Positions 15,052-23,300 are shown, numbered from the stretch's first letter. The stretch is DNA of 64,000 nucleotides from JAIOQA01 sp035493675 (GCA_035493675.1 DATJIA010000138.1:1-64000); one strand, 5' to 3'. Numbers and translations: made by a program. Notes: generated from the letters alone by a model not told the origin.

Positions 15052-17190
15052 ATCGAAGTGCAGTGACGATGCCCCGGCGAGCTGCGCGTGCGTGAGGTAC
15101 GGGCCGTCGATCGGCGCGCCGTCGACGGTGAGCTCGCTCGACTGCTCGATCACGAGCTCGTGCCCGCCGACGTCGACGCGGATCTTCGGGAAGCGCGGCG
15201 CGCCGACGATCCAGCGATCGGTGCCGGGCACCGGATAGACGCCGCACGCGGCGAGCACGTACCACGCGCCCATCGTGCCGCCGTCGTCGTTGCCCTGCAG
15301 GCCCGCGGGTCGATCCGTGTACTGCGTGTCGAGGATCCACGACACCCACTGCACGGTGAGATCGCGGCGGCCGGTCTGCGCGAACAGCCACGCGGCGTTC
15401 AGATCGGGCTCGTTGCCGTGCCAGTAGTACGGCCGCGGCAGCATCGAGTCGGGCGACGCCTCGTAGTCGGCCTTCGCCATCGTGAAGAAGGTGGTGAGCT
15501 TCGCGACGAACGCGTCTTGGCCGCCGAGCAGCATGACGAGCCCGTCGGGATCGTGGGCGCCGGCCATCCACAGCGACTGCCACGCGTTCGCCTCGGCGTA
15601 GTCGTCGGACTGCGCGAGATCGTCGAAGCTCGCGGGGAACGATCCGTCGGCGTGGCGCGCGCGCACGAAGCCGACCGCGGGATCGTAGAGGTTGCGCCAG
15701 CCGTGCGAGCGCGTGCGCAGGAGATCCGCGTCGGCGGTGTGGCCGAGCTTCTCCGCCAAGCCGGCGAGCGCGACGTCGTCGTGCGCGAACTCGGTCGTGA
15801 GGCTCGCGCTGCGTCCCGTCGTCGACGGCGCCCACCCGTTCGGCATGTACGCGTCGACGCCCGCGCGCTCGCCGCGACCTCCCGCGGGCGGCGTCGTGTC
15901 GATCGCCTCGGCGCGCAGGAGCGGCCACGCGTCGGCGCCGCCCGCGTCACCGACGCGAAGCTCGGCGTCGGCGATCGCGATCTCCGCGCTGGCGCCGAGC
16001 ATCGATCCACCCTCGCCGATCAAGACCGGCCAGCGCGGGAACGCGCCGGTGCCGGCGCCGAACGCCGCCAACGATCGCCCCACGTCGCGCGCGTCCTCGG
16101 GCGCGAGCCACGCGTACAGCGACGCGACGGTGCGATACGTGTCCCACAAGGACAGGTCCGACATCATGCGGAACGTCGCGTGCGCGGGCGAGGTCATGCC
16201 CGCGAGCTGATAGCTGCCGTCGACGTCGCTGATGATCGTCGGCATGAGGAACGCGTGATAGAGCGACGTGTAGAAGATGCGGCGCTCGGCGTCGGTGCCG
16301 CCGGTGATCTTCACGCGCGCGAGCAGCTCGCGCCACGCGCTCTCCGCGTTCGCGATCACGAGTGCGTGATCGAAGCTCGGCATCTCGGCGTCGAGGTTCG
16401 CGCGCGCGCCGGCGATCGAGACCAGCGACACGCCCACGTGCAGCTCGACCGGCGCGCCGGCCGGGAACTTCAAGACGGCCCCGCCGGTCCACGTCATCGA
16501 GCTCGTCCACGCGTCCTTCGCGCGGATCACGAAGAACAGATCGAAGCCGCCGTAGTTGCCGCTCATCCCGCCCTTCGCGTGGAAGCGGCCGCTGAGCTCG
16601 TGCGCCGCATCGTCGACGGTGATCATCGGATCCGTCACGGTGCCGCCCTCGAGCGTCTTCATCAGATCGATCACGACGTCGCCCTGCGCGCCGCCGAAGT
16701 CGTAGACGTGATCCGCGGCGTGCGCGGTCGCCGCGAGCGACACGTCGACGCCGGTCGCGAGCTTCACGCGATACTCGGCCGCGCCCGCGACCTCGTCGCT
16801 CTTCTCGAAGTGCGCCTCGTAGTCGCGCACGCTCGTCTTCTGCGCGTCGAACATCGCGCCCGGCACCGGCATCAGCGACAGGTTGCCGAGATCCGGCACG
16901 CCCGCGCCGTGCAGATGCAGGTGCGAGAAGCCCTGGACGCGATCGTCGCCGTCCCAGTAGCCGCTGAAGTGCAGGAACCCGACCGTGCCGTACGGCCCGT
17001 TGGTGTCGGGCCCGACCTTGACCAAGCCGTGCGGCACCGCGGCGCCGACGAACACGCCGCCGTACGTGAAGCCGAGCCCGCCCGCGCCGATCAACGGATC
17101 GACGAGCGGGATCGGATCGGTCACCTCGGACAGCGGGGCATTTTGCCCGCACGCGAGCAACGTCACCGCGAAGGCAGCGGCGATCCTCAT
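15049..17190 (-). CDS. GH92 family alpha-mannosidase-like glycosidase, lipoprotein
   Basis: The 713-residue protein carries a lipoprotein signal (MRIAAAFAVTLLAC) and the hallmarks of GH92: the N-terminal IPLVDPLIGAGGLGFTYGG, GVFVGAAVPHGLVKVGPDT, the loop GFSHLHLHGAG, FYTSLYHAFLMP, and C-terminal YYWHGNEPDL and LQGNDDGGTMGAWYVLAACG that supply the acid and calcium-binding residues. GH92 enzymes are exo-acting, calcium-dependent alpha-mannosidases; length fits the family. Export and lipidation suggest breakdown of mannan or glycoprotein glycans at the cell surface, a predator-like trait (inference). It is divergent from the N-acetyltransferase gene with interleaved promoters. Confidence 0.93.
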   Translation of the reverse strand: MRIAAAFAVTLLACGQNAPLSEVTDPIPLVDPLIGAGGLGFTYGGVFVGAAVPHGLVKVGPDTNGPYGTVGFLHFSGYWDGDDRVQGFSHLHLHGAGVPDLGNLSLMPVPGAMFDAQKTSVRDYEAHFEKSDEVAGAAEYRVKLATGVDVSLAATAHAADHVYDFGGAQGDVVIDLMKTLEGGTVTDPMITVDDAAHELSGRFHAKGGMSGNYGGFDLFFVIRAKDAWTSSMTWTGGAVLKFPAGAPVELHVGVSLVSIAGARANLDAEMPSFDHALVIANAESAWRELLARVKITGGTDAERRIFYTSLYHAFLMPTIISDVDGSYQLAGMTSPAHATFRMMSDLSLWDTYRTVASLYAWLAPEDARDVGRSLAAFGAGTGAFPRWPVLIGEGGSMLGASAEIAIADAELRVGDAGGADAWPLLRAEAIDTTPPAGGRGERAGVDAYMPNGWAPSTTGRSASLTTEFAHDDVALAGLAEKLGHTADADLLRTRSHGWRNLYDPAVGFVRARHADGSFPASFDDLAQSDDYAEANAWQSLWMAGAHDPDGLVMLLGGQDAFVAKLTTFFTMAKADYEASPDSMLPRPYYWHGNEPDLNAAWLFAQTGRRDLTVQWVSWILDTQYTDRPAGLQGNDDGGTMGAWYVLAACGVYPVPGTDRWIVGAPRFPKIRVDVGGHELVIEQSSELTVDGAPIDGPYLTHAQLAGASSLHFD

Positions 17191-17198
17191 CGCGACCG

Positions 17199-17204
17199 AC
17201 TGTA
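17199..17204 (-). promoter_or_regulatory. -10-like hexamer TACAGT for the GH92 gene
   Basis: TACAGT on the minus strand lies eight bases before the GH92 ATG, longer than the usual six. It overlaps a plus-strand TACTAC for the divergent gene, so the two promoters are interleaved within about 30 bp. Confidence 0.35.
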
Positions 17205-17217
17205 CTACGCTTGCGAA

Positions 17218-18018
17218 GTGGAACCGACCTTCGATCTCGAGGCCTACCTCGCGCGCATCGGCTACACCGGGCCGCGCGAGCCGACCGCGGCGGTGCTCGC
17301 GATGTTGCACACCGCACACGCCGAGACCATCCCGTTCGAGAACCTCGACATCGCGCTCGGGCAGCCGATCCAGCTCGATCTCGCGAGCTTGATGACCAAG
17401 ATCGTCGTCGGGAAGCGCGGCGGGTACTGCTACGAGCAGAACACGCTGTTCGCGGAGGTCTTGCGCTTGTTCGGCTTCGCGGTCGAGATGCTCGCCGCGC
17501 GCGTGCGCATGGGGCCGCCGCGCCCGACGCCGCGCACGCACTGCCTCCTGCGCGTGACGATCGACGGCGACGCCTGGCTCGCCGACGTCGGCTTCGGCGG
17601 CGACGGCCTGCTCGAGCCGGTGCCGTGGACGCTCGGCGAAGATCTCGGCTCGGGCGGGATCCGCTATCGCCTCGAGGCCGAGGGCGCCGACACCGTCTTG
17701 CACGCGGCCTTGCCCAACGCCGGTTGGCTCCCGCTCTACGCGATCCGCGCCGACGACGTCGTCCTGCCGATCGATCTCGAGGTCGCGAACTGGTTCACGT
17801 CGACGCACCCGGCGTCGCCGTTCGTGCGCGGCGTGATCGCGCAGAAGGTCGGGCGCGACGAGCGCCTCCGCCTGGTCGGCAAGGAGCTCACGATCAAGCG
17901 CGGCTCGCAGCAGGAGAAGATCGAGGTCACCGATCCTGAACAGCTGCTCGCGATCCTGCGCGAGAAGTTCACGCTCGACTTCCCGGCGGGCACGCGCTTC
18001 AAGGGCTTCGGCGCCTGA
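17218..18018 (+). CDS. nat: Arylamine N-acetyltransferase
   Basis: The 266-residue protein contains the NAT signature RGGYCYEQN with the acetyl-accepting Cys71, His108 in TPRTHCLLRV and Asp123 in WLADVGFGGDGL, the Cys-His-Asp triad with the family's normal spacing. N-terminal TIPFENLDIALG is also diagnostic. The enzyme transfers acetyl groups from acetyl-CoA to arylamines and hydrazines. The GTG start is preceded by TACTAC rather than a clear ribosome binding site. The last 20 bp overlap the convergent gene; the neighbours give no hint of a natural substrate. Confidence 0.93.
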   Translation: MEPTFDLEAYLARIGYTGPREPTAAVLAMLHTAHAETIPFENLDIALGQPIQLDLASLMTKIVVGKRGGYCYEQNTLFAEVLRLFGFAVEMLAARVRMGPPRPTPRTHCLLRVTIDGDAWLADVGFGGDGLLEPVPWTLGEDLGSGGIRYRLEAEGADTVLHAALPNAGWLPLYAIRADDVVLPIDLEVANWFTSTHPASPFVRGVIAQKVGRDERLRLVGKELTIKRGSQQEKIEVTDPEQLLAILREKFTLDFPAGTRFKGFGA

Positions 18019-18661
18019 TCTTGGTCAGCGCCTTCGCCTCGAGCGAGCGCGAGTACTCGTCCCACGCGCGCGACTCCTCGTCGGTCGCCTTCCACAGCGT
18101 GAAGTGACACGTCGGCGCGCCGGCGGGGATCGTCGAGTCGAACTTCACCTGCCAACCGCGCCCGAGCGTGTGCTCCTGCGCGGCCTGGATCATCCCGCGC
18201 ACGAAGTAGCGCTGGATGCGGCAGTCGAACGCCTTGTAGTGATCCTGGTGCGGGCACCAGATGATGTCGAAGCTGACCTTGCCCGCGTCGTCGATGCGCG
18301 GCGCCTCGAGCGACGCGTACGCGATCCGGTTGATCACGGTCGCGTAGAACGAGAAGAACTCCGCCTCGCTCATGTCGTCGGGGACGATCGTGTCGGCGAG
18401 GATCTGGCGACCGACGTCGAGCCCGATCGCGGAGACCGCGTCGCCGACCATCGCCTGCCCTTCGGCGCCGAAGCGCGCCTCGGCGGCCTCGAGCACGCCG
18501 ACCAGCGCCATCGCCTGCATCGTCCCCCACTGCCAGAGCGTGGCGGGATCGAAGTCGGTGGTCAGCACGTCCTTGCGAAGACGCTCGAGTCCCTTCGCGT
18601 ACGGCTGGTTGAAGCGGAAGTCTTTCCAGCGCGGCTCGTCGCGGTGCTCCCAGTGGGCCAT
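17999..18661 (-). CDS. Unknown cytoplasmic protein, possibly ATC hydrolase-like
   Basis: The 220-residue protein is helical with conserved-looking aromatic and acidic clusters: MSEAEFFSFYATVINRIAYA, CPHQDHYKAFDCRIQRYF, and GWQVKFDSTIPAGAPTCHFT. Cys residues at the ends of strands and the final TCHFTLWK pattern recall the L-2-amino-thiazoline-4-carboxylic acid hydrolase (ATC_hydrolase) family, but this is only a weak resemblance and I would not assign an activity. The ATG at 18659-18661 has TACGTT six bases upstream. The stop region overlaps nat by 20 bp on the other strand. Confidence 0.55.
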   Translation of the reverse strand: MAHWEHRDEPRWKDFRFNQPYAKGLERLRKDVLTTDFDPATLWQWGTMQAMALVGVLEAAEARFGAEGQAMVGDAVSAIGLDVGRQILADTIVPDDMSEAEFFSFYATVINRIAYASLEAPRIDDAGKVSFDIIWCPHQDHYKAFDCRIQRYFVRGMIQAAQEHTLGRGWQVKFDSTIPAGAPTCHFTLWKATDEESRAWDEYSRSLEAKALTKIRRRSP

Positions 18662-18667
18662 GCCGCG

Positions 18668-18673
18668 AACGTA
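18668..18673 (-). promoter_or_regulatory. -10 hexamer TACGTT, leaderless position
   Basis: On the minus strand TACGTT ends six bases before the ATG at 18661; no Shine-Dalgarno is visible. Confidence 0.5.
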
Positions 18674-18679
18674 GCGCGA

Positions 18680-19090
18680 TCAGGGCGGGCTCGGCACGTC
18701 GCCGCCATCGGGCGTGTCGGTGCCGCTGCCGCCACCACCGCCGCCGCCGCCGCCGTCACCGTCGTCACCGCCGCCGTGGCATCCGCCGTCGAGATCGACG
18801 CAGCAGTGTTGGTCGTCGCAACCGGGCGCGCAGGGATGCTTCTTGTCATCGCCTTGGCCGCTGTTGCCGTCGTAGTAGCAATCGACCTTGCCGCTGTGCG
18901 GATCGTCGATGTTGTCGCCGGGAATCCCGGTCGGGCTGTTGTGCCCGCCGTTCCCGTTGCCGGTCATCGGCACGAAGCTCGAGTTCGGGGTGCACACGTC
19001 GCCGGTCAAGGCGTTGTGATAGGTGGCGGAGTCACCGGCACAGCCGACGAGTCCTCCGGCGAACAGGACTGCAAACAGCATCTGGCGCAT
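18680..19090 (-). CDS. Cys-rich lipoprotein with Gly/Asp linker, paralogue of next gene
   Basis: The 136-residue lipoprotein (signal MRQMLFAVLFAGGLVGC) shares with its neighbour the motif TYHNALTG, a Cys soon after, a KHP stretch and CDDQHCC, and ends in a similar DVPSPP. It differs by a Gly/Asn-rich insertion in the middle and an Asp/Gly run of more than twenty residues before the tail, which looks like a flexible surface linker or a weak cation-binding tract. I do not recognise the family. The pair is a tandem duplication with divergence mainly by linker growth. The downstream (leftward) gene starts after a 19-bp gap. Confidence 0.6.
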   Translation of the reverse strand: MRQMLFAVLFAGGLVGCAGDSATYHNALTGDVCTPNSSFVPMTGNGNGGHNSPTGIPGDNIDDPHSGKVDCYYDGNSGQGDDKKHPCAPGCDDQHCCVDLDGGCHGGGDDGDGGGGGGGGGSGTDTPDGGDVPSPP

Positions 19091-19205
19091 GAGGTCGCTT
19101 ACAGCAACTGTGGAGCCAGGGTTTGCGAACCCTAGATGCGCGACGACACTCGAGGGGGGTGGGGACTCTTCCCGCGGAGTGTCGGCTCGCACCGACAATC
19201 GCGGG

Positions 19206-19445
19206 TCAGGGCGGGTTCGGGACGTCCGTGCCCGCGTCGGGATGATTGTCGCAAGTGCCGTCCGCTTCGATGATGCAGCAGTGGTTGGCATCGCAACCCG
19301 GATGCTTCTCCTTCGATCCCTTCGCGACGAAGGTCGACATGTCCGGCGAGCAAGCCTGACCCGTGAGCGAGTTGTGGTAGCTGGCGGTCTCGGTTCCGCA
19401 GGCAGCGAACCCGAGTGCGAGTGCAAGAGCAGTGAGCGTGCGCAT
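19206..19445 (-). CDS. Small Cys-rich lipoprotein
   Basis: Seventy-nine residues start MRTLTALALALGFAAC with lipobox FAAC, then SYHNSLTGQACSPD, and KHPGCDANHCCIIEADGTC with an NPDAG-type tail ending NPP. Four Cys lie within about 40 residues, suggesting a disulfide knot on the cell surface. It is the shorter member of a tandem pair; the intergenic gap is 115 bp. An in-frame ATG 10 codons upstream would disrupt the signal peptide. No family assigned. Confidence 0.6.
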   Translation of the reverse strand: MRTLTALALALGFAACGTETASYHNSLTGQACSPDMSTFVAKGSKEKHPGCDANHCCIIEADGTCDNHPDAGTDVPNPP

Positions 19446-19617
19446 TTGACTTCCCGATCGACCCGGCGCTCCCACCTACAGCAACCGATGGGCCATCCGG
19501 GGTCTCGCGCACGTGGCCGACGGACCTGGGATCGGAGTCGCCGCGGTGGGGCCCGCGGACGCCGCTCGCGTGGGGCTGTCCCCTACGCCGAAAATCGGAG
19601 ATGTCCCAAAGTTGCGC

Positions 19618-19623
19618 TACCTT
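19618..19623 (+). promoter_or_regulatory. -10 hexamer TACCTT, leaderless position
   Basis: TACCTT ends six bases before a GTG at 19630, which supports that GTG over an upstream GTG at 19513 as the true start of the MBL gene. Confidence 0.5.
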
Positions 19624-19629
19624 CGTGCC

Positions 19630-20535
19630 GTGGCCCGCTTCGACGAGCGCGCGACGCAGCCCGCGCGCGGACCGCGCGACATGCTGCGATGGAAATTCGG
19701 CAAGAAGGAGCCGAAGGATCGCGCGATCGATTCCGTGCGGCCGCTCCACGTCGCAGGTGGTGCGGACGCGATCGCGTCGGGAGCGCCGGTCGCGTGTTGG
19801 ATCGGGCACGCGTCGTGGGCGTTCCGCCTCGGCGGCACGCTCGCGGTGATCGATCCGATCTTCGGCGCGATCGGCGGCGTCGTGCGGAGGCTCGTGCCGG
19901 CGGGGCTCGCCGCTTCCGAGCTCGCGCCCGACGTCGTGATGGTCACGCACGATCATCGCGACCACATGGATCTGCCGAGCCTGCGCGCGCTGGGATCCGC
20001 ACCGACGTACGTCGTGCCGCTCGGCAATCGATCGCGCGTCGACTTCGCGCCGAACGTGATCGAGCTCGATTGGTGGGAGAGCACGAAGATCGGCGCGCTC
20101 GACATCACGCTCGTGCCCGCGCGCCACTGGTCGATGCGCGCGCCGTGGAACCGCAACGACACGCTGTGGGGCGGCTTCGTCGTGCGCGGGCCCGAGGGCA
20201 CGGTCTATCACTCGGGTGACACCGCGTGGGGCGATCACTTCGCGGAGATCGGCGCGCGCTGCGGCGCGATCGATTGGGCCATGCTGCCGATCGGCGGTTA
20301 CGCGCCGCGCTGGTTCATGGAGCCGCAGCACGTCGATCCCGACGAAGCCGGCCGCGCGTTCCTCGCGCTCGGCGCGAAGCGCCTGCTCGCGATGCACTGG
20401 GGCACGTTCCGCCTCACCGACGAGCCGGTCGGCGAGCCGCCCGCGCGCCTGCGCGCCTTCTGGCGCGCGCACGAGCTCGACGACGATCGCTTGTGGATCC
20501 TCGACGCCGGCGAAGCGCGACCGCTCAGCGGCTGA
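19630..20535 (+). CDS. MBL-fold metallo-hydrolase (NAPE-PLD/UlaG-like)
   Basis: The 301-residue product has the metal-binding motif THDHRDHMD (His107, His109, Asp111, His112), a later His in VPARHWS, the HSGDTAW Asp, and a C-terminal His in MHWGTF, the ligand set of binuclear beta-lactamase-fold hydrolases. The N-terminal region (RFDERATQPARGPRDMLRW) and insert around RAPWNRNDTLWGGFVV match the branch that includes NAPE-PLD and UlaG-type lactonases or phospholipases. No signal peptide, unlike the related secreted gene at 23313. The start is chosen for the TACCTT hexamer; an upstream GTG would add 39 less plausible residues. Confidence 0.83.
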   Translation: MARFDERATQPARGPRDMLRWKFGKKEPKDRAIDSVRPLHVAGGADAIASGAPVACWIGHASWAFRLGGTLAVIDPIFGAIGGVVRRLVPAGLAASELAPDVVMVTHDHRDHMDLPSLRALGSAPTYVVPLGNRSRVDFAPNVIELDWWESTKIGALDITLVPARHWSMRAPWNRNDTLWGGFVVRGPEGTVYHSGDTAWGDHFAEIGARCGAIDWAMLPIGGYAPRWFMEPQHVDPDEAGRAFLALGAKRLLAMHWGTFRLTDEPVGEPPARLRAFWRAHELDDDRLWILDAGEARPLSG

Positions 20536-21373
20536 TCCGGCCGATCGTCGCCGTGAGCGCGCCCGCCAGCGCGTAGACGTGCGACGGCAGCTTGTGGCCG
20601 GCGCCGACGTGCTCGTACGGCGCGGGCGGATTCGAGTCGTGCGCGAGCGCGTGGAGGAACGCGACCTCGCCGAGCACCAGCGTCGCGATGTCGTAGCAGT
20701 CCGACGGACGGACCTGCGCGGTGTCGCCGCCGAGCGTGCCGTGCTCGATCACCGGATGGCCCTTGCTCTTGATCAGCGAGCGCGCGGCGTCGAGCGCTTC
20801 GTGCAGGCGCGCGAGGCAGTCGGCGGGGATCTTGCCGTGCTCGTGCGCGGGCATCGCGTGCGAGTGATCGCCGCACAGGCGCTCGGCGTAGCAGAGCGCG
20901 AGCGTGACGCGCTCGTAGACCTCGCCCGGCGTGGTCGGCTTCTCGAGCAGGCGATCGAGCTGGCGCGACAGCGTCGCCAGCACGCCGAAGACGTCCGACG
21001 GCGTGCGGCTCGCCTCGCGCGCGGGCGCCGCGGGCGCGGCCTCGTCGCACACCGACTTGTGCACGGCGGCGACGTGGCGCGCCGCCGCCTCGATCACCTG
21101 GTTCACGTGACCGGGGCGGATCTTGTCGACCGGCGGCGCGTGATCGACGGGCTGCGAGACGTCGGCGCCGAACTCTTCGGCGAGGCGCGCGGCCTTGTGG
21201 TGCACCGCGAGCGCGGCGAACCAGCACTCGCGCGGCGAGGCGCCGGTCACCTTGATCGCCGGGCGCGTCTCGGTCGTTCGACCGAGATCGCGCCGCAGCT
21301 GCTCGACGGCGGCGGCGAGTTGGACAGCGTTGAGGTAGCAGTCAGCGGGCTCGACGGCGTCGATGGATTTCAT
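20525..21373 (-). CDS. Helical protein with four repeats, unknown function
   Basis: The 282-residue protein has four related helical segments of about 25 residues: VEPADCYLNAVQLAAAVEQL, IRPGHVNQVIEAAARHVAAV, RTPSDVFGVLATLSRQLDRL and VRPSDCYDIATLVLGEVAFL, each beginning with an x-x-P-(S/A/G)-(D/H) turn. Between them are longer helical linkers. This looks like internal duplication of a helical hairpin module; I do not recognise the family and can see no catalytic motif. The start codon lies inside a hairpin (21372-21404). The stop overlaps the convergent MBL gene. A start at 21394 would add seven residues. Confidence 0.65.
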   Translation of the reverse strand: MKSIDAVEPADCYLNAVQLAAAVEQLRRDLGRTTETRPAIKVTGASPRECWFAALAVHHKAARLAEEFGADVSQPVDHAPPVDKIRPGHVNQVIEAAARHVAAVHKSVCDEAAPAAPAREASRTPSDVFGVLATLSRQLDRLLEKPTTPGEVYERVTLALCYAERLCGDHSHAMPAHEHGKIPADCLARLHEALDAARSLIKSKGHPVIEHGTLGGDTAQVRPSDCYDIATLVLGEVAFLHALAHDSNPPAPYEHVGAGHKLPSHVYALAGALTATIGRISR

Positions 21374-21404
21374 GGGCTCCCAAGGATTTTCCATGGGAGC
21401 CCAT
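21372..21404. promoter_or_regulatory. 33-bp inverted repeat covering the start codon
   Basis: Arms of 14 bases (ATGGGCTCCCA..., with one mismatch) flank a 5-base loop. The ATG of the four-repeat gene is at the end of one arm, and the ribosome binding region is in the stem. It could act as an operator or, in RNA, as a hairpin hiding the start codon. Confidence 0.5.
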
Positions 21405-21417
21405 GCGATCGCAACGC

Positions 21418-21756
21418 TTAGCCGACGGTGACTTTGCCGACCCCGCGGGAGCGGAGCAGCGCCTCGACCCGCGGCCGCACGTCGCCCTGCAGCACGATCA
21501 TGTCGCCGTCGACGGCACCGCCGGTGCCGAGCGCCTGCTTGAGATCCTTCGCCCACTTCTCGAGCTGGCTGGGAGGGAGCGCGAGCTTCTCGACGATCGT
21601 CACTTCCTTGCCGCCGCGACCCTTGCGCTCGAGCCGCACGACCGCGCGCGGCGGGCCCTTCTTCTCGGGAGGAGCGCTCGGCGCCGGCCCCGTCGGGAGC
21701 GAGGCTTTGAGATCCGCCAAGGCCGCGAACGGATTGTCGGGCTTCTTCGTGCTCAC
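21418..21756 (-). CDS. yciH: SUI1/YciH-family translation initiation factor-like protein
   Basis: The 112-residue protein has a disordered N-terminus, rich in Pro and Ala, then the SUI1 (eIF1) fold: RAVVRLERKGRGGKEVTIVE, and GDVRPRVEALLRSRGVGKVTVG. The bacterial member YciH is known to affect initiation-codon selection fidelity. Length (about 110) is normal. The GTG start is leaderless in appearance (TATGCT six bases upstream). It shares a 30-bp divergent promoter gap with the FG-GAP lipoprotein gene. In a genome where so many genes seem to lack leaders, an initiation fidelity factor is noteworthy but ordinary. Confidence 0.88.
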   Translation of the reverse strand: MSTKKPDNPFAALADLKASLPTGPAPSAPPEKKGPPRAVVRLERKGRGGKEVTIVEKLALPPSQLEKWAKDLKQALGTGGAVDGDMIVLQGDVRPRVEALLRSRGVGKVTVG

Positions 21757-21762
21757 GTCGCG

Positions 21763-21768
21763 AGCATA
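21763..21768 (-). promoter_or_regulatory. -10 hexamer TATGCT, leaderless position
   Basis: On the minus strand TATGCT ends six bases before the GTG at 21756; the divergent hexamer for the next gene starts five bases further on. Confidence 0.55.
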
Positions 21769-21773
21769 CGATG

Positions 21774-21779
21774 TACGAT
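21774..21779 (+). promoter_or_regulatory. -10 hexamer TACGAT, leaderless position
   Basis: TACGAT ends six bases before the GTG at 21786. Two divergent leaderless promoters lie back to back in a 29-bp gap. Confidence 0.55.
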
Positions 21780-21785
21780 CGTTCG

Positions 21786-23300
21786 GTGAAGCTCGCGATC
21801 GCCGTCGGAGCCATCGCCGCGCTCGCCGGCTGCCTGCGCCACACGTCGTACCAATCGTGTCAGACCGACGCGGACTGCAGCGGCAACCACTGCGAGTCCA
21901 ACCACGCCTGCTCGGTCGACGACCAAGACTGCCCGAGCGGGCGCCGATGGCACAGCTCCGCGCCGCTCGCCGGCCAGTGCGTCGACGGGACCAGCAACCC
22001 CGACGCGCCGATGGTCGTGATCCCGCCCGGCCGCGAGTGCGTGCAAGGCCTCCCGCTCCCGGCGACGTACAGCGCGTGCGCCGCGAAGGTCGACGGCAAG
22101 GAGGCTCGCTGCGGCACCGAGATGTGGGACGCGGTCTGCGTGCGCACCGCCGAGGTCCAGTGCCAGATGCAGTGCGCGCAGCTCGCGTTCGTCGGCACCG
22201 AGATGCGCGCGTTCGTGATGCGCACGAGGGACGACCAGGTCGTGTGGCGCGATCCGCTGACCGACTACGAGGTCGTCGTCGGCAGCGCGTGGGCGGACTA
22301 CGACAACGACGGCGATCCCGATCTCGCGACCGCCGGCGACGGGCTGCTCCGCATCTTCAAGAACGAGGGCTACGACGACAACGCGGGCACGCTCGTGCTG
22401 ACGCAGGTGTCGTCGAAGTCGTGGTCGACGATCTCACCGCAGTTCCCCGAGTTCGGCGGCACCGACGCGCAGTGGGTCGACTACGATCACGACGGCGATC
22501 TCGACGCGGTCTTCGGCGGCTACGCGGGCCTGTTCGTGATGCGCAACGACGGCGGCGACGTCTTCCTCGATCAGCCGCCGCTGCTCCAGACCGTCGCGAA
22601 CATCGACGGCGGCGATCCGATCGGCGCCAACGTGATCCGCACCGCGTGGGGCGACGCCGATGACGACGGATATCCCGAGCTCGCGGTCGTGCGCTTCGGC
22701 AAGGCGCCGCTCTTCTTCCACAACGATCACGGCGGCACGATGACGCAAGCGAGCTGGGGCAACGGCGATCCCGACTTCGGCGGCGGCGTCGCGTGGTGCA
22801 ACGTCGACAAGGACGCGGCGCCCGAGCTCGTGCTGAGCGGCTACAGCTACGTGCGGATCGCCGACAACGTGCTCGGCAAGCCCGCCGATCAACCCGTGCA
22901 GCTCAACAACGAGTCCGGCTCCGACATCGAGTGCGCCGACTTCGACGGCGACGGCGATCTCGATCTGTTCGTCACCGGCGACGACGGCGTGCCGTCGCGC
23001 GCGTACACCAACGGCGCCACCACGATCGCGAGCTTCAGCGAGAGCTGGCGCGACACCAGCGCGAACGCGATGGCCGGCAAGACCCACCAGTGGAACGCGC
23101 CGATCGGCGACCTCGACGGCGATCACAAGCTCGACGCGTGGGGCGTCGGCAACGCGCAGGACGCGCCGATCACGTACCAGCCGTATCCGAACGCGTCGAC
23201 GACCAACAAGGTCCAGTTCACCGTGCCCGCTCCCGTCGTCCTCACGGCCGAGCAGCAATCGAACCGCCTCATGTCGTTCGCCCCCGCGATTGGACACTGA
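21786..23300 (+). CDS. FG-GAP/VCBS-repeat lipoprotein
   Basis: The 504-residue protein starts VKLAIAVGAIAALAGC (lipobox LAGC). A Cys-rich stretch follows (residues about 25-130, with TDADC and CESNHAC patterns like the animal-type TDxDC modules seen in myxobacterial lipoproteins). The rest carries at least five FG-GAP-type calcium-binding loops: DYDNDGDPDL, DYDHDGDLDA, DADDDGYPEL, DFDGDGDLDL and DLDGDHKLDA, spaced as in a seven-bladed integrin-alpha propeller. It is likely a surface-exposed adhesin or scaffold anchored to the outer membrane; partner unknown. It precedes a secreted hydrolase by 12 bp. Confidence 0.85.
   Translation: MKLAIAVGAIAALAGCLRHTSYQSCQTDADCSGNHCESNHACSVDDQDCPSGRRWHSSAPLAGQCVDGTSNPDAPMVVIPPGRECVQGLPLPATYSACAAKVDGKEARCGTEMWDAVCVRTAEVQCQMQCAQLAFVGTEMRAFVMRTRDDQVVWRDPLTDYEVVVGSAWADYDNDGDPDLATAGDGLLRIFKNEGYDDNAGTLVLTQVSSKSWSTISPQFPEFGGTDAQWVDYDHDGDLDAVFGGYAGLFVMRNDGGDVFLDQPPLLQTVANIDGGDPIGANVIRTAWGDADDDGYPELAVVRFGKAPLFFHNDHGGTMTQASWGNGDPDFGGGVAWCNVDKDAAPELVLSGYSYVRIADNVLGKPADQPVQLNNESGSDIECADFDGDGDLDLFVTGDDGVPSRAYTNGATTIASFSESWRDTSANAMAGKTHQWNAPIGDLDGDHKLDAWGVGNAQDAPITYQPYPNASTTNKVQFTVPAPVVLTAEQQSNRLMSFAPAIGH

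Noticed and set aside
15088..17200. Plus-strand reading opposite the GH92 gene that runs into the N-acetyltransferase frame
   Set aside because: Only the region from 17218 matches the NAT family; the upstream part is antisense to GH92.
18680..18800. Short Gly/Asp-coding repeats as a sequencing or assembly artefact
   Set aside because: The frame stays open and ends in a tail shared with the paralogue at 19206, so a real flexible linker is the better reading.
19513..19629. GTG at 19513 as the start of the MBL-fold gene
   Set aside because: The added 39 residues have no domain features, and the GTG at 19630 has TACCTT six bases before it.
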